Part shown: piece by piece, positions 43,284 through 52,889 of the stretch
Numbering within the stretch: position 1 is the first letter of the stretch
Layout: each line of letters starts with the position of its first letter
From: Alkalidesulfovibrio alkalitolerans DSM 16529
Lineage (GTDB): Bacteria; Desulfobacterota; Desulfovibrionia; Desulfovibrionales; Desulfovibrionaceae
Direction of reading: 5' to 3'
Length of the DNA: 64,000 bases
Assembly: GCF_000422245.1 (NCBI RefSeq)
Contig: NZ_ATHI01000007.1
Coordinates: 18,973 to 82,972 of the forward strand
The notes under the pieces: model-generated
Seen by the model: only the letters and a program-made list of their open reading frames with translations
The model's database searches: none
What the model was told of the DNA's origin: nothing
Made by a program: the position numbers and the translations under genes

Positions 43284-45384
43284 TGTTCAGTTCCACCACG
43301 GCTAGGGTTTGCAGCCTGATCTCCGCCGGAATCTCCGCTTGCGAGACAACAGGCAATGTCGGGATGAACCTAAGCACGATCTGGGCCAAATGCGCCCTGA
43401 TGACCGGAGAAGTCAGGAGCACCGGCTGCCCGTCCGTAACCAGGGCGGCCTCGGTGACGTTGTTGATGGCCTGGATGATCTGTTGGGCTTTCATGGGGTC
43501 GAGCGCCATGTAGGCCCCCTGATCAGTCTGGCGCAGGGATTCCTGCAGATGCCGCTCGATGGAGTGGTCCAGGGTGATGATCGGCAGGGTACCGTCTTTG
43601 GCCAAGTATTGTTTGACGATGGTCCGGCCCATGCGCGAGCGCACGTATTCGGTGAGCTGATCCGGGTCCTTGATGCCCTGGCCGTAGTCCGCCAAGGCCT
43701 CGACGATGGTCAGGAGGTCGCGGATGGAGACGTTCTCGCGCACCAGGTTCTGCAGCACCTTCTGGACCGTGCCGATCTGCATCACGCCGGGTACGAGATC
43801 ATCTACGGCCTTGGGCGCGCGTTTGTGCAGATTGTCGAGCAGGGCCTGGACTTCCTGCCGTCCAAGGAACTCGTGCAGGTTGCGCTTGAAGACTTCGGTA
43901 AGGTGCGTGGCGATGACCGTCGAGGGATCGACCACGGTGTAGCCCGCGAGCATGGCCTCTTCTTTCTGGGCCTCCGGCACCCACAAGGCCGGAAGATTGA
44001 AGGCGGGCTCGCGCGTCTCCACACCCTTGATGCGGTGCTTCACGTCGCCGGGGTCCATGGCCAGCAGGTGGTCCACCAGGATTTCGGCCGAGGCCAGTTC
44101 GTTGCCCTTGACCAGCACGGAATACTGCCCCGGATTGAGTTGCAGGTTGTCGCGAAGGTGCAGCGACGGAATGATGACGCCCATGTCCAGGGCGAACTGT
44201 CGCCGGATGGAGCGGATGCGGGCCAGAAGGTTGCCGTTTTGTTCCTCGTCCACGAGCGGGATGAGCCCGTAGCCGACCTCCAGTTCCAGAGTGTCCAGGG
44301 GCAGGAGCGCCTGCACCTCCTCGGGAGTGTCCAGGGCGCGTGAGGCGTCCGGCCGCTTGTCGGACGAGGCTTCCTCCATCTCGGCAACGTTTTTGGCCGC
44401 GACGCGCGAGACCAGGAAGACGATGCCCGAAAGGGCGAGGAAGGGCAGCGTGGGCATGCCCGGCACGATGCCGAAGATCAGCAGAATGACGGAAACCAGG
44501 CGCAGGGCGCGCGGGTGCATGGTGAACTGGCCGATGAATTCCTCGCCCATCTTCGCCTCGGCCGCGGCGCGCGAGACGATGATGCCCGCCGAGGTGGCGA
44601 TGATGATGCTCGGGATGGTCGAGACCAAGCCGTCACCGATGGTCAGCAGGGTGTATACCTCGGCAGCCTCGCGCCAACTCATACCCTTCATGGCGATGCC
44701 GATGAACAGGCCGCCGATGATGTTCACGGCCGTGATCATCATGCCCGCTTTCACGTCGCCCTGCACGAACTTGGACGCACCGTCCATGGCGCCGTAGAAG
44801 TCGGCCTCCTTGCGGACCGTCTCGCGCCGCCGCGTGGCCTCTTTCTCCTCGATGAGTCCGGCATTGAGATCGGCCTCGATTGCCATCTGTTTGCCGGGCA
44901 TGGCGTCCAAGGTAAAACGGGCAGCCACTTCCGCGATGCGCGTGGTGCCTGCGGTGATGACGACCTTGTTGAGGATGAAGAGGATGAGGAAGATGACCAC
45001 GCCGATCAGGTAGTTGCCGCCGACCACGAATTCGCCAAAAGACTGAATGACCGAGCCCGCGGCGTCCGACCCTTCATTGCCGTGGAGGAGAATGGCGCGC
45101 GTCGTGGCCACGTTCAGGGCCAAGCGCAGCATGGTCGTTACGAGGAGCACGGAGGGAAAGATCGAGAACTCCATGGGCGAGTTCATGAACATGGTGGTTA
45201 CGAGCACGACCATGGCCAGCGAGATCGAAATCGTGAGCATGAAATCCAGAAGCAGTGTGGGCACGGGAACGAGCATGACGAAAAGGATCGTCACCACGCC
45301 GGCGGCAAGCAGAATGTCGCCTTGCTTGGCGAACTTCTGGTAGTCGATGCTCATTCCGGCGAATTTGTCCGAAGCTCCGGCCAT
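43273..45384 (-). CDS. flhA: Flagellar export gate protein FlhA
   Basis: 703 residues. The N-terminal part to about residue 330 has eight hydrophobic segments; the conserved FHIPEP-family loop is visible as ARFTLDAMPGKQMAIEADLNAGLI (about 150-173), with EEATRRRETVRKEADFYGAMDGASKFVQGD following. The cytoplasmic C-terminal domain (from about 350) carries the binding platform for export chaperones. FlhA is the proton-driven core of the type III flagellar export gate. ATG at 45384; a second ATG ten codons later is possible. Between flhB and flhF in the same operon. Confidence 0.96.
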   Translation of the reverse strand: MAGASDKFAGMSIDYQKFAKQGDILLAAGVVTILFVMLVPVPTLLLDFMLTISISLAMVVLVTTMFMNSPMEFSIFPSVLLVTTMLRLALNVATTRAILLHGNEGSDAAGSVIQSFGEFVVGGNYLIGVVIFLILFILNKVVITAGTTRIAEVAARFTLDAMPGKQMAIEADLNAGLIEEKEATRRRETVRKEADFYGAMDGASKFVQGDVKAGMMITAVNIIGGLFIGIAMKGMSWREAAEVYTLLTIGDGLVSTIPSIIIATSAGIIVSRAAAEAKMGEEFIGQFTMHPRALRLVSVILLIFGIVPGMPTLPFLALSGIVFLVSRVAAKNVAEMEEASSDKRPDASRALDTPEEVQALLPLDTLELEVGYGLIPLVDEEQNGNLLARIRSIRRQFALDMGVIIPSLHLRDNLQLNPGQYSVLVKGNELASAEILVDHLLAMDPGDVKHRIKGVETREPAFNLPALWVPEAQKEEAMLAGYTVVDPSTVIATHLTEVFKRNLHEFLGRQEVQALLDNLHKRAPKAVDDLVPGVMQIGTVQKVLQNLVRENVSIRDLLTIVEALADYGQGIKDPDQLTEYVRSRMGRTIVKQYLAKDGTLPIITLDHSIERHLQESLRQTDQGAYMALDPMKAQQIIQAINNVTEAALVTDGQPVLLTSPVIRAHLAQIVLRFIPTLPVVSQAEIPAEIRLQTLAVVELNNAG

Positions 45385-45414
45385 TTTTCCGACATCCTTT
45401 TCGTGACTTCAGTT

Positions 45415-46494
45415 TCAGGAGACGATCGGACCGTTGCTGGAGGTCCGCTTGATCTGGGCGAGGATTGCCGCCACCGCCTGGTACATTTCCTCGGGGATCA
45501 TGTCCCCGACCTCGACCTGCTTATACAAGGCTCGTGCCAGGGGCTTGTTCTCGCGGATGGGCACGTTGTGCTCCCTGGCGACGTCTTTGATCTTGAGGGC
45601 CAGATGGTCCAAGCCCTTGGCCACGACGATGGGAGCGGGCGCGGTCAGCGGATCGTATTGCAGGGCCACGGCGTAGTGGGTGGGGTTGGTGATGACCACG
45701 TCGGCCTTAGGAACGGCCTCCATCATCCGTTTGGCGATGGTTTCAAGCATCTTCTGGCGCTGCTTCTGCTTGACCTTTGGATCTCCCTCGGCCTGGCGGC
45801 GCTCGTCCTTGACCTCGTGCTTGGTCATCTTGAGTTGCTCGGTATAGTCCCAGCGCTGGTAGACTAGATCGAGGGCGCCGATAATGATCATGGCCACGAG
45901 GGCGTAGGAGAACATGAGAAACATCAGGTGCAGGATGTAGGTCGCGATCTCTAGCGGAGAGGCGTAGAATAGGGGCAGCAGGTTGCCTGCCTCGGCCTTG
46001 AGCACCAGATAGGGCGCCACGGCCACGGCGCAGGCCTGCAAGAGGCTCTTGCCGAGATTGATGAACGTCTTGGGGCTGAGGAATATTCGCTGCAATCCCT
46101 TGGCCACGTCGAAGATCTTGAAATTGAACTCGAAGACCTTGGGCGCCCACAGCGGCCCCACTTGAACCCGGAGCACGACGAAGCAGGTCAGGGCCAGCAC
46201 CGCGAAGACGGGCAGAAGAATGATCGCAAGCCGGGTGGCGATCATCACGAAAAGGTCGTAGATGCCTGCGGGGGTGGCCTCGAACGAGGTCAGTCCGTCC
46301 TGGAAGAACCAGATGAAGATGCTTTTGATCTGTGTAGCAATGTGTCCCGTAAGAAAATAGACGGCGATCGTGCCCAACAAGAGGACGACGCTCTTGGTGA
46401 AGTCCTGGCTTTTGGCCACCGACCCTTTTTCGCGCGCCTTTTTGATGCGGCGTTCGGTCGGGAGTTCTGTTTTGCTCGGGTCGCTCTGGGCCAT
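45415..46494 (-). CDS. flhB: Flagellar export switch protein FlhB
   Basis: 359 residues. Four transmembrane segments in the first 215 residues, then a cytoplasmic domain with the autocleavage motif N270-P-T-H (VVITNPTHYAVALQYD). Cleavage there switches export from rod/hook to filament substrates. The N-terminal TELPTERRIKKAREKGSVAKSQD is the standard FlhB opening. Directly follows fliR and precedes flhA, the conserved gate-gene order. Confidence 0.96.
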   Translation of the reverse strand: MAQSDPSKTELPTERRIKKAREKGSVAKSQDFTKSVVLLLGTIAVYFLTGHIATQIKSIFIWFFQDGLTSFEATPAGIYDLFVMIATRLAIILLPVFAVLALTCFVVLRVQVGPLWAPKVFEFNFKIFDVAKGLQRIFLSPKTFINLGKSLLQACAVAVAPYLVLKAEAGNLLPLFYASPLEIATYILHLMFLMFSYALVAMIIIGALDLVYQRWDYTEQLKMTKHEVKDERRQAEGDPKVKQKQRQKMLETIAKRMMEAVPKADVVITNPTHYAVALQYDPLTAPAPIVVAKGLDHLALKIKDVAREHNVPIRENKPLARALYKQVEVGDMIPEEMYQAVAAILAQIKRTSSNGPIVS

Positions 46495-46507
46495 GGATCG
46501 CTTCCGT

Positions 46508-47302
46508 TCACCTGACCGGCAGTCCCGCCGCGATGCGCAGGATGACGTCGAGGGTTGTGCCCAGGCCCGCGATGAATTCGCCGGTGAACCTGGCGAGAGA
46601 GGTGAAGATCAGGCCGAGGAAGATGAAGCCTACGCTGGTCTTCAGGGGGAAGCCGAAGACCAGCAGGTGCATCTGCGGCGCCACGCGGGAAATGAGCGCC
46701 AGGGCGATATCCACGAGCAGGACCGCGACCATGACCGGCGCGGCGACCTTGACGCCGAGAATGAAGATGCTACCGGCCAATTCGATCACTTTTTCGCCGA
46801 GCCGGGCCGAGAGGATGATCCCTCCGGGCGGGATGAGTTCGAAGGTGCGCGTCAGACCGCTGAGCAGGTACAGGTGTCCGTTGAGCGCAAGGAAGGTCAG
46901 CAAGGTGACCATGTACAGGAAATGGGAGGTCACGGGCTCCTGTTGTCCGGTCAGGGGGTCCACGGTGTTGACCATGCCGAAGCCCATCTGAAAGTCGATG
47001 ATAGCTCCGCCGAACTGCACGGCGGCAAACATGAAGCGGACCACGAACCCCAGGAGCATGCCGAGCACGAGTTCGCCCAGGAGCATGATCAGGATGGCCC
47101 AGATGCTCGCAGGCATGGCTTGGCCGGGAAACGAGAGCTGCGGCCAGACCGCCAGGGAAAATGCCAGGCACAAGGCGGCCTTGACCTGGGTCGGGACGTT
47201 GGAGGCGCCGAAGAACGGCAGCAGAAAGACCACCAGACTGACGCGGATGATCGTCAGCAAAAGGCTGAAGGTGGTGGCCGGATCGAAGTTGAAGATGTTC
47301 AT
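46508..47302 (-). CDS. fliR: Flagellar export gate protein FliR
   Basis: 264 residues, about six hydrophobic segments, part of the FliPQR export channel. Motifs: LLPFFGASNVPTQVKAALCLAFSLAVWP near the N-terminus, AAVQFGGAIIDFQMGFGMVNTVDP and PVMVAVLLVDIALALISRVAPQMHL, then FPLKTSVGFIFLGL. First gene of the flagellar run seen here. Its Shine-Dalgarno is weak, and asnB ends only 75 bases upstream, so the promoter is not obvious. fliP and fliQ are not adjacent. Confidence 0.93.
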   Translation of the reverse strand: MNIFNFDPATTFSLLLTIIRVSLVVFLLPFFGASNVPTQVKAALCLAFSLAVWPQLSFPGQAMPASIWAILIMLLGELVLGMLLGFVVRFMFAAVQFGGAIIDFQMGFGMVNTVDPLTGQQEPVTSHFLYMVTLLTFLALNGHLYLLSGLTRTFELIPPGGIILSARLGEKVIELAGSIFILGVKVAAPVMVAVLLVDIALALISRVAPQMHLLVFGFPLKTSVGFIFLGLIFTSLARFTGEFIAGLGTTLDVILRIAAGLPVR

Positions 47303-47377
47303 GCCGCCGTGGCATGAGCAAGAAGCGGACCATGCGCGGGCCCGTGGTCAGGGCTTGGGTCGCAGGCTCCCGGCGCG

Positions 47378-49342
47378 TCAGGAGAGATGGGCTTCGCGCC
47401 AAGCCTCGAACATGATGAGCGCCCACAGCCGGTGCTGATGGTTGCGCTCGCCGCGCAGATGTTCGTCAAGGATTTGGCTCACCACGTCCGGGGAGAAAAC
47501 CCCCGCTCCGCGCAGGCGGGCGGGGGCAAGGAGATCCGTGGCCAGTCCCTTGAGCGGTCCGCGCAGCCAGGAGTCGATGGGCACGGCGAAGCCTTGCTTG
47601 GGGCGATCCATGATCTCCTGTGGCAGGTAGCGCGCGAGCAGGCGGCGCAGGATGCGCTTGCCGCCTTCGGGGCCGATCTTTTGCTCCAGGGGAACGCGCC
47701 AGGCCAGGGCCACGAGACGGTGGTCGAGGAGCGGCACCCGGGCTTCGAGGCCCACGGCCATGCTTGCTCTGTCCACCTTGGTCAGGATGTCGCCAGGCAG
47801 GTAGGTCATGGCGTCCATGACCATCATGAAGGCGGCGAAGGGCAGGCGCGCGAGGCTTTCGGGCGGCTCGTCGACCAGGCAGGCCGGGGCCGCCGCGCCC
47901 CGCATGAGGGGCCTTGTCTCGCGCCAGATCGAGACCAGTCCGGCGTAGAAATCCTCGCGGCTTTCGGCGGCGATAGCCTCCACGATTTTCTGCATCTTGT
48001 CGCGGGCCGCGAGTTGGCGGATGCCCGGCGGCAGGAAGGGGGCGGCCAGGGAGTACAGGCGCGCGGCCATGCGCTCGCCCCGGCCACGCAGGATGTCCTG
48101 GCCTTTGCGGCGCAGGGGGCCGGGCACGCGACACAGGCCGTCCCACAGCTTTGGTCCGGTCAAGTAGCGGTTGTAGCCGCCGAAAAGCTCGTCCCCGCCG
48201 TCGCCGGACAGGGCCACGGTGACGTGTTCGCGGGCCATGGCCGAGACGAGGTGGGTGGGAATCTGCGAACTGTCGGCAAAGGGCTCGTCGAAGAACTCGG
48301 GCAGGCGCGGGACGATGTCCAGGGCGTCTTGCGAGGTCAGGACGCGCTCGGTGTGGTTCGTGCCCAGATGCGCGGCCACGGCGCGGGCGTGCGCGGCTTC
48401 GTCGTAGCCATCCTCGGCGAAGCCGATGGTGAAGGTGCGCACCGCTTCGCCTGACTGTTCCTGCATCAGGGCCGTGATCAGCGATGAATCGATGCCGCCG
48501 GAAAGGAACGCGCCTAGTGGCACGTCAGAAACGAGGCGCAGGCGCACGGACTCGCGCAAAGCGTCAAGCAGCGCATCTTCGGCTTCGGCGGCGGGCAGGG
48601 GGGCTTCGAAGCCCGCAAGGGCGACGTCCTCGACCTTCCAGTAACGGACGGGATCGGGGAGAGCGCGTCGGATTACGTCTTCGCGGGAGAGGGTCAGCAT
48701 CGAGCCCGGCGGCAGCTTGGCCAGCCCGTCCAGGATGCAGAGGGGGTCGGGAACGTAGAGGAAACGGCAGTAGAGCGAAAGCGCGCCGTGGTCCAGGCGG
48801 CGCGCAAGACGCGGATGTTTGAGGAGCGGCTTGAGTTCGGAGGCGAAGACGAAACCGGATTCCGAGAGGCCGTAGTACAGGGGCTTGATGCCCAGTCTGT
48901 CGCGCGCCAAAGTCAGCGTCTTGGCGTCGTCGTCCCACAGGGAGAAGGCGAACATGCCCACGAAACGCTCGACAGCGGCACGGACGCCCCAGGCACGACA
49001 GGCGGCCAGCAACACTTCGGTGTCCGAACCGCCCATGAAGCCACCTTCCGGGGCGATGCCTGCGTCCGAAAGTTCCTTTCTGATCTCGTGGAAATTGAAT
49101 ATCTCGCCGTTGAAGACCACGCACAGGCGCTTGTCTGCGGACCACATGGGCTGGGTGCCCAAGGGCGAAAGGTCGATGATGGCGAGTCTGGCGTGCGCCA
49201 GACCCAGGCCACGCTCGGGAAGCCAGACGGACGCCTGTGCGTCGGGGCCGCGATGGCGCATGGCTTCGCCCATGAACCGGCAAAGCTCATGGGCGTCGAA
49301 GTCGGGCGCGCGCGCCTCGATGAATCCAGCGATGCCGCACAT
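47378..49342 (-). CDS. asnB: Asparagine synthetase (glutamine-hydrolysing)
   Basis: 654 residues. N-terminal class II glutamine amidotransferase begins with the catalytic Cys2 (MCGIAGFIE) and contains RHRGPDAQ-type MRHRGPDAQASVW, NGEIFNFHEIRKEL and GSDTEVLLAACRAWG. The C-terminal synthetase has VPLGAFLSGGIDSSLITALM (PP-loop S-G-G-I-D-S), TFTIGFAEDGYDEAAHARAVA and ALSGDGGDELFGGYNRYL. Makes asparagine from aspartate, glutamine and ATP. Proteins of this length with a long C-terminal domain also occur in surface-polysaccharide loci, so an amidation role in glycan or cell-wall modification is possible. The genes around it are an M23 peptidase and fliR. Confidence 0.93.
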   Translation of the reverse strand: MCGIAGFIEARAPDFDAHELCRFMGEAMRHRGPDAQASVWLPERGLGLAHARLAIIDLSPLGTQPMWSADKRLCVVFNGEIFNFHEIRKELSDAGIAPEGGFMGGSDTEVLLAACRAWGVRAAVERFVGMFAFSLWDDDAKTLTLARDRLGIKPLYYGLSESGFVFASELKPLLKHPRLARRLDHGALSLYCRFLYVPDPLCILDGLAKLPPGSMLTLSREDVIRRALPDPVRYWKVEDVALAGFEAPLPAAEAEDALLDALRESVRLRLVSDVPLGAFLSGGIDSSLITALMQEQSGEAVRTFTIGFAEDGYDEAAHARAVAAHLGTNHTERVLTSQDALDIVPRLPEFFDEPFADSSQIPTHLVSAMAREHVTVALSGDGGDELFGGYNRYLTGPKLWDGLCRVPGPLRRKGQDILRGRGERMAARLYSLAAPFLPPGIRQLAARDKMQKIVEAIAAESREDFYAGLVSIWRETRPLMRGAAAPACLVDEPPESLARLPFAAFMMVMDAMTYLPGDILTKVDRASMAVGLEARVPLLDHRLVALAWRVPLEQKIGPEGGKRILRRLLARYLPQEIMDRPKQGFAVPIDSWLRGPLKGLATDLLAPARLRGAGVFSPDVVSQILDEHLRGERNHQHRLWALIMFEAWREAHLS

Positions 49343-49405
49343 GGGGGATGTCTTTACCGGGGAAAGGGCCGGGCGGCAACGAAAACCGTGTCGATCGGCG
49401 GCGCG

Positions 49406-49438
49406 AAAAAAGCCCCTTCCATCAACGATGGAAGGGGC
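49406..49438 (-). terminator. Rho-independent terminator after the M23 peptidase gene
   Basis: GCCCCTTCCATC (49412-49423) pairs with GATGGAAGGGGC (49427-49438), a 12-base-pair stem with an AAC loop. The A run at 49406-49411 becomes a T run on the minus strand, so it ends transcripts of the peptidase gene before asnB. Confidence 0.9.
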
Positions 49439-49464
49439 AATGGCGCGAGGTCATGCTGGCTTGA

Positions 49465-50370
49465 TCAGTTCAGGATGTAGCGCATGGGATTGACCGGCAC
49501 GCCGTTGAGCCGCACTTCGTAGTGCAGGTGCGGGCCGGTGCTTCGGCCCGTGTTCCCCACGTAGCCGATGAGTTCTCCCCGGCTCACGGTCTGGCCGGGT
49601 TTGACCGCCACGCGGTGCAGGTGGGCGTACTTGGTGCTGATGCCCGAGCCGTGGTCGAGGTTCATGGCCAGACCGTATGCGCCGTCGCGGCCAGTGAACG
49701 AAACCTTGCCTTTTGCGGGGGCGTAAATGGGGGTGCCGTGCGGCGCGGAGATGTCCAGGCCCTTATGGAATTCGCGTTTGCCGGTGAAGGGCGAGGTGCG
49801 GTAGCCGAAGGTCGAAGTGATCCAGCCTTCGGTAGGCCAGATGGACGGTGTGGAGGCCAGCGCTTCGCGGTTCTGACGGATGTTCTGGATGAGGTCCTGC
49901 TGCTTGACTTCCTCAAGCCGGGCCTCGGTGGAGAGCTGGCGCAGGTAGTTGTGCATCTTGCGCGCCAGGAGTTCCTGGCGGTAGAGCGTCAGGTAGTTCT
50001 TGGAGAACGTGTTGCCCTCGGGACCGCCCAGGGCGCTGACGTTCTGCGGCTGCCCGGGTTCGGCGTTGATCATGACCCGGAGCTTCGAGTCGAAGGTCCT
50101 GATGCGGTTCAGGTCCTTCTCGATATTCTTGATTTTGGAGGCCAAAGAGACGAGTTGTGTTTTCTGTTCGTGGACAGTCTTTTCGGATTCCACGAGACTG
50201 CGCTCAAGTGTCGAGAACTGCTGGTAATACTGCCAGAAGTACACGTTGCCCGCGCCCAGGGCGACCACAAAAAAAAGCAGCGTGGCGATGATCCAGCCGC
50301 TGCACCGCAATTTCCGGCATTGACCGATGCCATCCCGGAAAATGACGATGTGATATTTTTTGAACAGCAT
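49465..50370 (-). CDS. M23 family membrane-anchored metallopeptidase
   Basis: 301 residues. A short basic N-terminus is followed by a transmembrane helix (GWIIATLLFFVVALGAGNVYFW, about 25-47) and a coiled coil (about 50-95). The LytM domain occupies the C-terminal 130 residues with complete zinc-site motifs: REFHKGLDISAPHGTPIYAP (H-x3-D) and STGPHLHYEVRLNG (H-x-H), so it should be an active peptidoglycan endopeptidase. TFGYRTSPFTGK is another family block. It is monocistronic, with its own terminator. Several such enzymes share cell-wall opening; the specific cross-link cut is not predictable. Confidence 0.92.
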   Translation of the reverse strand: MLFKKYHIVIFRDGIGQCRKLRCSGWIIATLLFFVVALGAGNVYFWQYYQQFSTLERSLVESEKTVHEQKTQLVSLASKIKNIEKDLNRIRTFDSKLRVMINAEPGQPQNVSALGGPEGNTFSKNYLTLYRQELLARKMHNYLRQLSTEARLEEVKQQDLIQNIRQNREALASTPSIWPTEGWITSTFGYRTSPFTGKREFHKGLDISAPHGTPIYAPAKGKVSFTGRDGAYGLAMNLDHGSGISTKYAHLHRVAVKPGQTVSRGELIGYVGNTGRSTGPHLHYEVRLNGVPVNPMRYILN

Positions 50371-50455
50371 CTGGGCTCCTTAGTATGCGCACTGAAGTGC
50401 TCGTCGCCGACGCAACGGACGAATGCGTAATGTCGGGGCCTCGTCAGGGGTTCGT

Positions 50456-51202
50456 CTAGTCCACCACGCGGTCCAAGTCAAGCTGCCAGCGAGTGACCGC
50501 TCTGAATACGTTTTCGCGGCTCTTCCGGTCCGGAAACATGGTCGAAAGATGCTGCTCCACGCTCGCCCGCTCGCTCGTTCCCGATGATGGACAGGGATTC
50601 TTGACCACGGGCAGGTCGAAGGCGGTCGCAGCCTTGACGATGTCCTTCTTGCGCAAAAGGAGCATGGGACGAATGAGGGTCAGGCGCCCGCCGAAGTAGG
50701 ACGACCGGCCGGCCATGGCCTGCATGGTGGCCGTCTTGGTCATGTTCATGAAGAGCGTGGCCACCAGATCGTCTCCGGTGTGGCCGAAGGCTAGGTGCGT
50801 CAGGTTGTAGCGCGAGCACAATTCGAAAAGCTTCTTGCGCCTGAACCAGGCGCAGTAGAAACAGGCGGATTTCTTGAGATTCTTCTCTGAATGTGCGTCC
50901 GGGCCGATGGTCATGACCTCGAAGTGGCTGGCTAGGCCGTGGCGCGAGCACCAGTCCACGAGCGGGGCGTGGCATGTGGTGTCGAAGCCCGGATTGACGT
51001 GCAAGGCCATGAGCTCGAAATCGAAGGGCACGATCTGCCGCCTGAGCAGCAAAAGCTTCGTGAGGAGAAAGGAGTCCACCCCGCCCGAAAGCGCCACGCC
51101 CACGCGCGCGCCGTCGTGCAATTGGCCGGTCTCCTTCATGAACAGTCCGGTCTTGCCCAGGACTTTCTTCTGGATGTAGTTCAGTCTTCCAAGGGTACCC
51201 AT
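50456..51202 (-). CDS. TtcA-like PP-loop tRNA thiolation protein
   Basis: 248 residues. The PP-loop is RVGVALSGGVDSFLLTKLLL (S-G-G-V-D-S, about residues 36-44). ACFYCAWFRRKKLF supplies a C-x2-C pair and a further Cys lies in VVKNPCPSSGTSE, as in TtcA, where three cysteines carry a 4Fe-4S cluster for thiolation of cytidine 32 in tRNA. HLAFGHTGDDLVATLFMNM and RLTLIRPMLLLRKKDI are shared family blocks. It could act on another tRNA position; related proteins exist in several copies in anaerobes. Stands alone after the M23 gene. Confidence 0.85.
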   Translation of the reverse strand: MGTLGRLNYIQKKVLGKTGLFMKETGQLHDGARVGVALSGGVDSFLLTKLLLLRRQIVPFDFELMALHVNPGFDTTCHAPLVDWCSRHGLASHFEVMTIGPDAHSEKNLKKSACFYCAWFRRKKLFELCSRYNLTHLAFGHTGDDLVATLFMNMTKTATMQAMAGRSSYFGGRLTLIRPMLLLRKKDIVKAATAFDLPVVKNPCPSSGTSERASVEQHLSTMFPDRKSRENVFRAVTRWQLDLDRVVD

Positions 51203-51533
51203 GCGGGAATTCCAGATTTCGTCGTCGTTATTTCCAACACCGGGCGGCAGGCTTTCAAGGCGGATTTCCTACTTGTCCGGTGCGTTTGCCCGGCCTTGTA
51301 GCCGGAATGCGTCCTGGGGGCAAGGCGGCTGAAACCGCCAGGAGGCCCGGCCCGCGAAGCCCAAAAGCCCCCTTGACCTGGGAGACGTCCATCACGTATC
51401 AATAACGGCTTTCGCCCGGCGGTTCGCCGCCGGACGGGAGAGACGGGCAGCCGGGGGCACCGCTCGTGGGGCGAGGCCCCCTTGCCACGGCGCTTTGACC
51501 CGTTATCTTTTTCATTCAGCAAGGAGACGGCAT
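51203..51533 (+). other. Spacer upstream of rpoZ with promoter candidate
   Basis: About 330 bases without a credible gene. TTGACC at 51373-51378 and TATCAA at 51397-51402, 18 bases apart, form a possible sigma-70 promoter for rpoZ-dnaJ-moaC. A small hairpin (GGCGGTTCGCCGCC, starting near 51417) follows in the leader. The first 100 bases are the upstream region of the divergent TtcA-like gene. Nothing else was recognised. Confidence 0.4.
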
Positions 51534-51761
51534 ATGGCGCGCATCACAGTCGAGGATTGCCTGGAGCGGGTGGACAACCGCTTTTTGATCACCCAGATGG
51601 CCATCAAGCGTGTGCGGCAGTACCGCGAAGGCTACACTCCGCTCGTGGAGACCAAGAACAAAGAGATCGTGGCCGCGCTGCGCGAGATTGCCGCGATCAA
51701 GGTTCTCCCCGCCGAGGATATTCCAGAGGCCGGCATTTTCCTGGCCCGCGAACCCAAGTAG
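51534..51761 (+). CDS. rpoZ: RNA polymerase omega subunit
   Basis: 75 residues, normal for this subunit, which clamps the beta' chain during RNA polymerase assembly and takes part in ppGpp binding in some bacteria. MARITVEDCLERVDNRFLI and AIKRVRQYREG with NKEIVAALREI are the conserved omega blocks. AAGGAG lies seven bases before the ATG. It starts a plus-strand run with dnaJ six bases downstream and moaC beyond. Confidence 0.94.
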   Translation: MARITVEDCLERVDNRFLITQMAIKRVRQYREGYTPLVETKNKEIVAALREIAAIKVLPAEDIPEAGIFLAREPK

Positions 51762-51767
51762 CAGGCA

Positions 51768-52877
51768 ATGGCGACACAACGCGACTATTACGAGGTTCTC
51801 GGGGTTTCCCGAGACGCCTCGGATGACGAGATCAAGAAAGCCTACCGCAAGCTCGCCTTCGAGAACCATCCCGACCGCAACCCGGACGACCCGGAGGCCG
51901 AGAACAGGTTCAAGGAAGCCGCCGAGGCTTATGAAGTCCTACGCGATTCCCAGAAGCGGGCGCGTTACGACCGCTTCGGCCACGACGCGGGCGACTTCGG
52001 ACCGGGATTCTCCTCCAGCGAGGACATTTTCAGCACCTTCTCCGACATTTTCGGGGAGTTCTTCGGCTTTTCGGGACGCGGTGGTGGGCCCAGGCCCACT
52101 GCCGGGGCGGATCTTCGCTACAACCTGAAGCTGTCGTTCATGGACGCGGCCAGGGGCACCGAAGTCACCCTGAAGATCCCGCGCAAGGCCAAGTGCCCCG
52201 AGTGCGACGGCTCCGGCGCCAGGCCCGGCACACGACCCGAAACCTGTCCGCGCTGCCAGGGATCGGGACAGGTGCAGCAGGCTCAGGGATTTTTCCGCAT
52301 CGCCATGCCGTGCCCATCCTGCAAGGGCGAGGGCAGCGTGGTCCGCGACCCCTGTCCGCGCTGCTTGGGCCAGGGCTCGATTCAGGAAGTGCGCGAGCTC
52401 AAGGTCAAGGTGCCTGCGGGCGTGGACACCGGCAGCCGCCTCAGGCTTCGGGGAGAGGGCGAGCCGGGCCTGTACGGCGGGCCTCCGGGCGATCTGTACG
52501 TGGTCATGTACGTCGAGGAAGACCCCACGTTCCGGCGTCAGGGACAGGATTTGGTGGTCGATGTGGAGATCTCCGTGATCCAGGCGATCCTGGGCGACCG
52601 TGTGGAGGTGCCCACCTTGGACGGGACCGTGCCCATGGATATCCCCAAAGGAACCCAGAGCGGAGAGGTCTTCCAGCTTCGCGGCTTGGGGTTACCGCAC
52701 TTGAGCGGTGGCGGCAGCGGCGATCTCCTGGTCGAAGTCACGGTGCGCATCCCCAAGAAGATCAGCAAGAAGCAGGAAGAACTCCTGCGTGAATTCCTGC
52801 GTCTGGAAGAAGACAAGCCCATGGCCAAGGTCAAGCGATTCCTCGACAAGGCGACCAAGACCGTCACCGGAAAATAG
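51768..52877 (+). CDS. dnaJ: Molecular chaperone DnaJ
   Basis: 369 residues, full type I J-protein. J domain with the HPD motif at residues 34-36 ([10 protein letters not shown]), a Gly/Phe-rich linker (about 68-105), then four C-x2-C-x-G-x-G zinc-finger repeats ([32 protein letters not shown], about 141-205) and the two C-terminal substrate domains. It stimulates DnaK and delivers unfolded clients. dnaK and grpE are not in the window. AAGTAGCAGGCAATG places the start six bases after the rpoZ stop. Confidence 0.95.
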   Translation: MATQRDYYEVLGVSRDASDDEIKKAYRKLAFENHPDRNPDDPEAENRFKEAAEAYEVLRDSQKRARYDRFGHDAGDFGPGFSSSEDIFSTFSDIFGEFFGFSGRGGGPRPTAGADLRYNLKLSFMDAARGTEVTLKIPRKAKCPECDGSGARPGTRPETCPRCQGSGQVQQAQGFFRIAMPCPSCKGEGSVVRDPCPRCLGQGSIQEVRELKVKVPAGVDTGSRLRLRGEGEPGLYGGPPGDLYVVMYVEEDPTFRRQGQDLVVDVEISVIQAILGDRVEVPTLDGTVPMDIPKGTQSGEVFQLRGLGLPHLSGGGSGDLLVEVTVRIPKKISKKQEELLREFLRLEEDKPMAKVKRFLDKATKTVTGK

Positions 52878-52889
52878 CGCGGAGGGGGC

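Noticed and set aside
47317..47332. Sigma-54-like sequence TGGTCCGCTTCTTGCT on the minus strand before fliR
   Set aside because: The GG-N10-GC spacing fits, but transcription would start about four bases before the fliR ATG, leaving no room for a ribosome-binding site, and the -24 half matches poorly.
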